Origin: Actinomycetota bacterium
GTDB lineage: Bacteria > Actinomycetota > Actinomycetes > S36-B12
Length of the DNA stretch: 64,000 bases
Assembly (NCBI GenBank): GCA_030684515.1
Contig: JAUXVJ010000009.1
Span: forward strand, 124,001-188,000
Direction of reading: 5' to 3'
Below, piece by piece: positions 59,213 to 64,000 of the stretch. Position 1 is the stretch's first letter, and every line of letters starts with the position of its first letter. A program made the position numbers and the translations under genes. The notes beneath the pieces were generated by a model, which had not been told where the DNA came from, made no database searches, and worked only from the letters and a program-made list of their open reading frames with translations.

Positions 59213-60787
59213 GTGAGCTGGATCCGCCGGCAGTGGTTCGAACTCACCGCAGGTCTGTTCTGCTTTGCCTGGGCCCTGCTTGGCTGGCTCACGGTCATCC
59301 CGAACCAGGACATCCTCGCTGACGGAATTCAAGCCCAATCAGTGCTGGCCGACCCAAGAGTCGTGCTCGCCTTCCCAGGCCAGAAGCACGGCGGGCCCCT
59401 GGAGTATCCGGCGACTTTGCTGGCCGAATGGCTCTCGCCCGGCAACTACTTCGCCAATGCCGCAATTCGCCCAGTACTGGCATTCATCACAGGCTTTCTC
59501 GTTGCCAGGCTCTTTCTGGCCTTGTTCCCCAAAGCTGCTCGCTGGGCCTTCCTGACTGCAGTGGCCGTGGGCCCCACCATCCTGCATGGCCTACTTGGCG
59601 CAGATGGGAACACCGTCGGCGTGTGGTGGCTGCAGCCGAACTGGGACATGGCTTGGCTCCTGGTCACAGCTGGGGCGCTGGTGCTGGCATCCGTGCTCCA
59701 AGCACCCGGGAGCCAGGCCGCGAAGAGTCGCTGGTTTGGATGGCCGCTGCTCGCCGGGCTCCTGCTCGGGCTGGGCTTCTACGCCCACCCGGCGATCATC
59801 CTGCTGCTGGTGCCGATCGTTGCTCTGGTCCTGCTGCGCGCTCGCTGGTCACTTTCGACCTTGCTGCTGACTGCTGTCGGCGGAGTGGTCGGGGTATTGC
59901 CGGCCGCGATCAGCTATGTCGTCAATGCCGGGATCAATACCTGGGATCCATCGCATGGGGCCTTCATCTCCACGAGCTACTACCGATCGATGGGTGCTTC
60001 GATCCTGGGGCTCGATGGCATCCCGGACTACATGACCGCTCTGCTGCCATACGGCCTTGGGCTTCCCCCTTCGACTGATGCAGACGTTGGGCACTGGCAG
60101 TCAGTGCTCATGTGGGTGCTGGTGCTGGCAATCGTGATCACGACGATTGCCGGACTTGTGCGGGCAGTGCGGTCGCGGACAAGACCGAGCATCGCAGTTG
60201 CAGTTGCGATGGCCTGGACGGTGGCCATCATCACGATGTTCGGCTTCATCACCTTCATCGATCCGGTGTGGATCTACAGTTCGGGTCTTGGCATCCTGCT
60301 GTGGCTGTCAGTGGGCGCACTGCCGGCAATGTTCGGCAAGAGGTGGATCGGAAACGCCTTGGCCGCTGCTGCGATTGCAGTGATGGCCTTTTCGACCATC
60401 ACGCACAACCTGAGCTTCTACTCGAACATCCCTGAGCGCTTCCAGGCGAAGGTCGATGCGATGACTGCCCAGCAGCAACTGGCAGATGCGATGGTGGAGG
60501 CGGGCGTTGGCTATGTCTTTGGCTCCTATTACGACGTCATCCCCGTGGGATACGCGTCTGGGATGCGCTTGCGCACGATCACCAACCGCTACAACCGATT
60601 CCCACTGACATCGGCCGAGCTCGCAGGTCCCGATCTGATCGTGGCGACCAAGACCGACGGCACAGATCCATGGGCGATTGAATCCCTTGCGCATGTGAAG
60701 GCTGAATGCAAGCGACTGCCAGCCAAAACCATTGGTGCATATCAACTGTTCTCATGCCCACCTCAGGCACTGGTGTTCAACAAGTGA
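59213..60787 (+). CDS. Polytopic membrane protein, GT-C-like
   Basis: 524 residues with about 11 membrane helices. After helix 1, VIPNQDILADGIQAQSVLADP provides an acidic extracytoplasmic loop as in GT-C glycosyltransferases (Asp after the first helix), and VWWLQPNWDMAWLL follows. The tail of about 100 residues is soluble. It is coupled (GTGA) with a second membrane protein, so the pair may act together. No named family assigned. Transport is the other possibility, but no transporter motif is visible. Confidence 0.68.
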   Translation: MSWIRRQWFELTAGLFCFAWALLGWLTVIPNQDILADGIQAQSVLADPRVVLAFPGQKHGGPLEYPATLLAEWLSPGNYFANAAIRPVLAFITGFLVARLFLALFPKAARWAFLTAVAVGPTILHGLLGADGNTVGVWWLQPNWDMAWLLVTAGALVLASVLQAPGSQAAKSRWFGWPLLAGLLLGLGFYAHPAIILLLVPIVALVLLRARWSLSTLLLTAVGGVVGVLPAAISYVVNAGINTWDPSHGAFISTSYYRSMGASILGLDGIPDYMTALLPYGLGLPPSTDADVGHWQSVLMWVLVLAIVITTIAGLVRAVRSRTRPSIAVAVAMAWTVAIITMFGFITFIDPVWIYSSGLGILLWLSVGALPAMFGKRWIGNALAAAAIAVMAFSTITHNLSFYSNIPERFQAKVDAMTAQQQLADAMVEAGVGYVFGSYYDVIPVGYASGMRLRTITNRYNRFPLTSAELAGPDLIVATKTDGTDPWAIESLAHVKAECKRLPAKTIGAYQLFSCPPQALVFNK

Positions 60788-62691
60788 GCACTACCAGTGA
60801 GCCAGTTGCAGGACACGCACCGGTGATTAAGCGCAAGCTTCGCGCGAGTTTCAGTGCCGTCACTCTTGGCTGGCTGTGTCTGGCGCCGGTGTTCCTGGTG
60901 ATCATTGCCCAGGCAGTCGGGCTCGGCTATTCGATGACCCTTGGCAGCACAGTGCCATTGTCAGACAGCAATATCTGGGCCTCATGTGCGAGTGCATTGG
61001 CCGCGGGCGATGAGTCATACAACCTGGCCTGGTGTCTGCGACGGCCACTGACCATCGTTGCGCAGTCCCCGCTGTTCCTGCTTGCACCGAGGAGTATGGC
61101 TGCTGTCGTGCTTGTCCAGTTGCTCGTGGTGTGTCTTGCGCTGTGGTGGTTTCTCGTCGCCCTGGCTCGCGCCATGCCGGTCGGGCGCATTGGTCTGCTC
61201 ATCGTCTATGCGCTGAGCCTGTGGCCGGTGCTTTCGTATGGGACGTACGTAGGCCCTGAAGTGCAGACCCTTTGGCTCTCCTTCATCTCCGCCGCAGCGA
61301 TCGTGACCTATCTGCGTACGCGCGCGATCGGCTGGGGAATCCTGAGTGGCTGCGCGGCGATCCTGGCCTTTCAGATCAGGCCGGGCAATGCCGTGCTCAC
61401 TGCCGCGCTCGCCATCGGAGTGATCCTGCTGACGTGGCGTCGCGACCGACGAGTGCTCGCCGCCCTTGCTATCGCCGTTGTGTTCCTTGGCATGTGGCTG
61501 CTGCCGCCGCGCCTGCTGGCTTTGACTGGCGGCTGGGCGCAAGCCGGGCATGCGGCCAACTTCTGGTCCGCGGCCTACTCCGCGGCCACGCCTGAGGATG
61601 ACAGCTGGGAGGTTGCCTACGAGCTCTTTGCGCCCGAAGTTGACTGTCCCGTGCCAGCGCAGTGGACGGCGGATCCCTGTCTTGCGCTGGAGTCCGAGGA
61701 GTTCGGCCAGCTGATGCGCGATCAGGCCGTTGAGTTGATGAAGGCCAATCCCAAGGCTGCGGTGCGCCAACTGCTGGTGAATTCCCGCGTCCTTGCAAGC
61801 GACGGCTATCTCAATCAGATGTGGGCCACCCCAATTGCGCCCGCGTGGCAGATCTGGAACGCCGACTCACGGGCCGCCCTGTTCAACGGTTCGACCGGAC
61901 TCCTAGCCGCCGGCGCCACCTTGGTCTGGGCCGCTTCCTGGGTGCTGCTCGCGATGCTGTGCATCGGACTCTTTCGCATGAGGCGCCTGCGCGCGCCTCC
62001 AGGCGTGGGTCTCACTGATGGCGGCAACGAGAACGAGGAGTCACGGACCGTCGCCTTTGTGCTCGGGCTCGGCCTGGTCACCATCCTCGGCGCTGCCGCA
62101 ACGTTCGCGCTGGTCGGTCACACCGAACCGCAGCGCCATCTGGTTCAGAACGTGCCGTTCATCCTTGCGGCAATCGCCGCCCTTGCCTGCGTGCCATGGC
62201 GCCGAGAGGCGACACAAATGCCGGTCTCGGCTCCTTGGCGCCGGGCACCAAAGTGGGCAGTGATCGCGATTGCCTGTGTGGTGGCTGCGTTGGTGATCGG
62301 AGCCGGCGTTGAAGGTCGATTGCCGTCTCCAAGCATCCAGGTGGCGCGTTCGTGCGATGTCCCGGTGCTTCAGGGCTATGACGTGGTCGGCACGGCTTCC
62401 GTCGGCTCCGAACTCGCAGTCGGCAGTCCAGACGACTGGCGCAAGATCGGCAGCCCGCAGATCTCGCTGCTGTTCAGTGGACAGTCCTATTACGTGCAGC
62501 AGAACCTCAATCGCCTTCCGCCGGGCATCGTGCTTGATCTTCGCTCCCAGGCCACCGGTGAAGTCATCCCAGTTTTCGTCGCTGACGAGGTGCTGAGTGT
62601 CCATCCGCTTGGGAGCGACAAGGGCTGGTGCACACGCACGCCATCGCAGTACGACGTGATGCTGGTGCACGATCTCGTGCCCCTGAGTTAG
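60784..62691 (+). CDS. Polytopic membrane protein with large C-terminal region
   Basis: 635 residues. An N-terminal cytoplasmic stretch of about 25 residues, about 11 helices, and extracytoplasmic segments rich in Cys (for example FAPEVDCPVPAQWTADPCLALESEEF) that could form a disulfide. AYSAATPEDDSWEVAYEL resembles the acidic extracytoplasmic loops of dolichyl-phosphate-mannose-type GT-C proteins. The last 110 residues are soluble. GTG 60784 overlaps the previous stop (GTGA); a longer frame from 60706 would overlap it by 80 bases. Function inferred as GT-C-like. Confidence 0.68.
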   Translation: MSTTSEPVAGHAPVIKRKLRASFSAVTLGWLCLAPVFLVIIAQAVGLGYSMTLGSTVPLSDSNIWASCASALAAGDESYNLAWCLRRPLTIVAQSPLFLLAPRSMAAVVLVQLLVVCLALWWFLVALARAMPVGRIGLLIVYALSLWPVLSYGTYVGPEVQTLWLSFISAAAIVTYLRTRAIGWGILSGCAAILAFQIRPGNAVLTAALAIGVILLTWRRDRRVLAALAIAVVFLGMWLLPPRLLALTGGWAQAGHAANFWSAAYSAATPEDDSWEVAYELFAPEVDCPVPAQWTADPCLALESEEFGQLMRDQAVELMKANPKAAVRQLLVNSRVLASDGYLNQMWATPIAPAWQIWNADSRAALFNGSTGLLAAGATLVWAASWVLLAMLCIGLFRMRRLRAPPGVGLTDGGNENEESRTVAFVLGLGLVTILGAAATFALVGHTEPQRHLVQNVPFILAAIAALACVPWRREATQMPVSAPWRRAPKWAVIAIACVVAALVIGAGVEGRLPSPSIQVARSCDVPVLQGYDVVGTASVGSELAVGSPDDWRKIGSPQISLLFSGQSYYVQQNLNRLPPGIVLDLRSQATGEVIPVFVADEVLSVHPLGSDKGWCTRTPSQYDVMLVHDLVPLS

Positions 62692-62692
62692 C

Positions 62693-63454
62693 TCAGCGCT
62701 TGCGGCGATGCACTTCGATAAGCGCGAACATCGCACCGCGCTCGCGCAGCAACTTGCGCTCAACAGCGCGGAACGTCCGGTAGGTGATGCCTGGGAGCAG
62801 TGCACGCATTGAGACACCGCCGGATGCCAAGTAGGAGACAGGCATCATCGGCTCGATGGACACGATCTGAAGATCTGGATAGCGCTGCTCGAAACGCGCC
62901 CGGTCACGCGCAAATACAATCCAAGGCAGCGCGTCATTTGCCGAACTCAAAGGTCCGCCAGGTGGCAGCCGCCACTCCGTTGCGTTGGGCTCGAATGGCT
63001 CGTGATGCAGATGCTTGTAGACGAAATCTGACCATCGAGTGCGCCAGGGCTCGATCATCACGATTCGCCCGTCATCACGCAGTGTGCGCTTGGCCTCGGC
63101 GAAGAAGGCATCGAGATCAGGGATGTGATGCATGACGTTGGTCATAATGATTGCGTCGAGCGACTCATCCGCGAAGTCCAGTGCTGTTGCATCGACTACG
63201 CGATCGATGCCTTCCAGTGGAAAGACCTCACTGGTGGTGAGCTGCGGCAAGAACTCACGTAGGAAGCCAGCACCTGAGCCGATTTCGAGCAGTGACTGCG
63301 AATTGGACGGGATTCGCGAGCAGATGCGCTCGTACCACTCGGTGTAGAGCAGCCGCAGGAAGCGCTTGTCGCGGATGATCTCGCGACGCAGCAGGGTATT
63401 GCGCGGATCGTCGATGTCGATCCCGCGAGTGAGCGGATGCTCGAGCAGTCTCAT
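62693..63454 (-). CDS. Class I SAM-dependent methyltransferase
   Basis: 253 residues. SLLEIGSGAGFLREFLPQL (motif I), GIDRVVDATALDFADESLDAIIMTNVMHHIPDLDAFF (motifs II-IV) and LRDDGRIVMIEPWRT (motif VI). Methyltransf_11-type core. The C-terminal region is basic and may contact the membrane or lipid. Its ATG overlaps the stop of the other methyltransferase (63451-63454, ATGA), so the two are translated together. Substrate unknown. Confidence 0.82.
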   Translation of the reverse strand: MRLLEHPLTRGIDIDDPRNTLLRREIIRDKRFLRLLYTEWYERICSRIPSNSQSLLEIGSGAGFLREFLPQLTTSEVFPLEGIDRVVDATALDFADESLDAIIMTNVMHHIPDLDAFFAEAKRTLRDDGRIVMIEPWRTRWSDFVYKHLHHEPFEPNATEWRLPPGGPLSSANDALPWIVFARDRARFEQRYPDLQIVSIEPMMPVSYLASGGVSMRALLPGITYRTFRAVERKLLRERGAMFALIEVHRRKR

Positions 63455-64000
63455 GCAGAGCCGTTGAGGGGCTTGGTGATGTTCCAGACGGAGTAGACGC
63501 TGGCGTCGGCAAATGGCAGGCCAAAGGGAAAGTATCGACGCTTAATGCGATAGCCCTGGAACTGAAAGAGCATCTCGCGTCGCAGGCCCCAGTAGTGATT
63601 GTGATGCTCGCGGGCATTGACGACCTCGTAGTCATCGAAGCCGAGTTTGCGTGCCCGTGGCGTCACGAACATCGCGCGGTTCACCCGATTGAGCAGGCCA
63701 GGGTCAGAAGGCAGGAACACAGTGAAGGTGCCGCCGGGCTTCAGCCATCGCTTGATGTTGTCCATCGCCGCTGATGGGTCATTGAGATGGTGCAGCACGC
63801 ACATCGAGACCACGCGATCGAATTCTTGACCTTCCAGTATCGGTGAACAGACATCGCCGACGAGCCACTCGATGCGCGAGTCGCCCTGCCACGGCACATC
63901 TGCTGGCTCGGGGAAGAGATCTGCCATCACGTAGCGCGCAAAACTGGGATCGACGAAGCTCAGGTGCTCTCCGGTGCCTGCGCCGATCTCAAGTATCTGC
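63451..64000 (-). CDS. Class I SAM-dependent methyltransferase (5' end outside window)
   Basis: 182 residues visible; the frame stays open past base 64000, so the start is outside. The first visible residues QILEIGAGTGEHLSFVDPSF are motif I, followed by FDRVVSMCVLHHLNDPSAAM and LKPGGTFTVFLPSDPG. The full protein is probably about 200-230 residues. Methyltransf_11-type. The apparent ATG at 63930 would cut off motif I and is not the true start. Confidence 0.83.
   Translation of the reverse strand, partial: QILEIGAGTGEHLSFVDPSFARYVMADLFPEPADVPWQGDSRIEWLVGDVCSPILEGQEFDRVVSMCVLHHLNDPSAAMDNIKRWLKPGGTFTVFLPSDPGLLNRVNRAMFVTPRARKLGFDDYEVVNAREHHNHYWGLRREMLFQFQGYRIKRRYFPFGLPFADASVYSVWNITKPLNGSA

Noticed and set aside
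1-64000. tRNA, rRNA, CRISPR, insertion sequence or integrase
   Set aside because: No direct-repeat arrays, cloverleaf-like segments, transposase motifs or terminal inverted repeats were seen in the gaps, all of which are shorter than 170 bases.

Overview
The window is one long, dense surface-glycan locus from a high-GC Gram-positive bacterium, most likely an actinobacterium. I infer this from the GC-rich DNA, frequent GTG and TTG starts, many leaderless starts (a TANNNT box 6-9 bases before the start codon) and the gene types. I cannot name the genus. There are about 55 protein genes, two cut by the window ends. No gap reaches 300 bases. I found no rRNA, tRNA, CRISPR array, transposase or integrase.

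Layout. 1-11.1 kb: a membrane glycosyltransferase-like protein, a secreted FG-GAP-like repeat protein, an RmlC-type epimerase, several glycosyltransferases, a second membrane protein and a secreted Ig-repeat protein. 11.2-21.3 kb: a Wzm/Wzt polysaccharide ABC exporter, possibly preceded by a 23-codon leader ORF, then large glycosyltransferases, a methyltransferase, RmlA, Gmd and a Gmd-like paralogue that lacks the catalytic Glu. 21.3-28.1 kb: a 1194-residue FkbM-GT4-GT4 fusion, more GT4 enzymes and a NeuB-family synthase. 28.2-37.3 kb: DUF2142, a polyprenyl-phosphate-sugar-synthase-like GT2 with a DUF2304 partner, UDP-xylose synthase, two fucosyltransferase-like enzymes, a GT4 and a capsule-synthesis-like protein. 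37.3-46.9 kb: two leftward operons (M28-like hydrolase, methyltransferase, DUF6492, PhyH-like dioxygenase; and GT25, TylF-like methyltransferase, GT2, large membrane protein). 46.9-49.7 kb: an ABC exporter/flippase and a GT2. 49.7-52.0 kb: an inserted-looking TetR / oxidoreductase / DUF6326 module. 52-59 kb: RmlD-like reductase, aldo/keto reductase, SpsF-like cytidylyltransferase, class III aminotransferase, O-antigen polymerase/ligase, PseB-like dehydratase and a methyltransferase. 59-64 kb: two polytopic membrane proteins and two methyltransferases.

How it fits together. The sugar-nucleotide genes point to dTDP-6-deoxyhexoses (RmlA, RmlC-like, RmlD-like; RmlB is not in the window), a GDP-6-deoxyhexose (Gmd and paralogue), UDP-xylose, and probably an unusual CMP-activated ulosonic-type sugar (NeuB-like, SpsF-like, aminotransferase, aldo/keto reductase, perhaps PseB). 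About 20 glycosyltransferase genes, some with two catalytic domains, would assemble glycans. Methyltransferases and a dioxygenase would decorate them. Wzm/Wzt, a second ABC exporter and a Wzy/WaaL-like protein offer export and polymerisation or ligation routes. Genes sit in alternating short operons: twelve convergent junctions run from a 23-base overlap to an 18-base gap, with no visible terminator. Divergent gaps carry compact promoters, three of which appear to share overlapping -10 boxes on the two strands.
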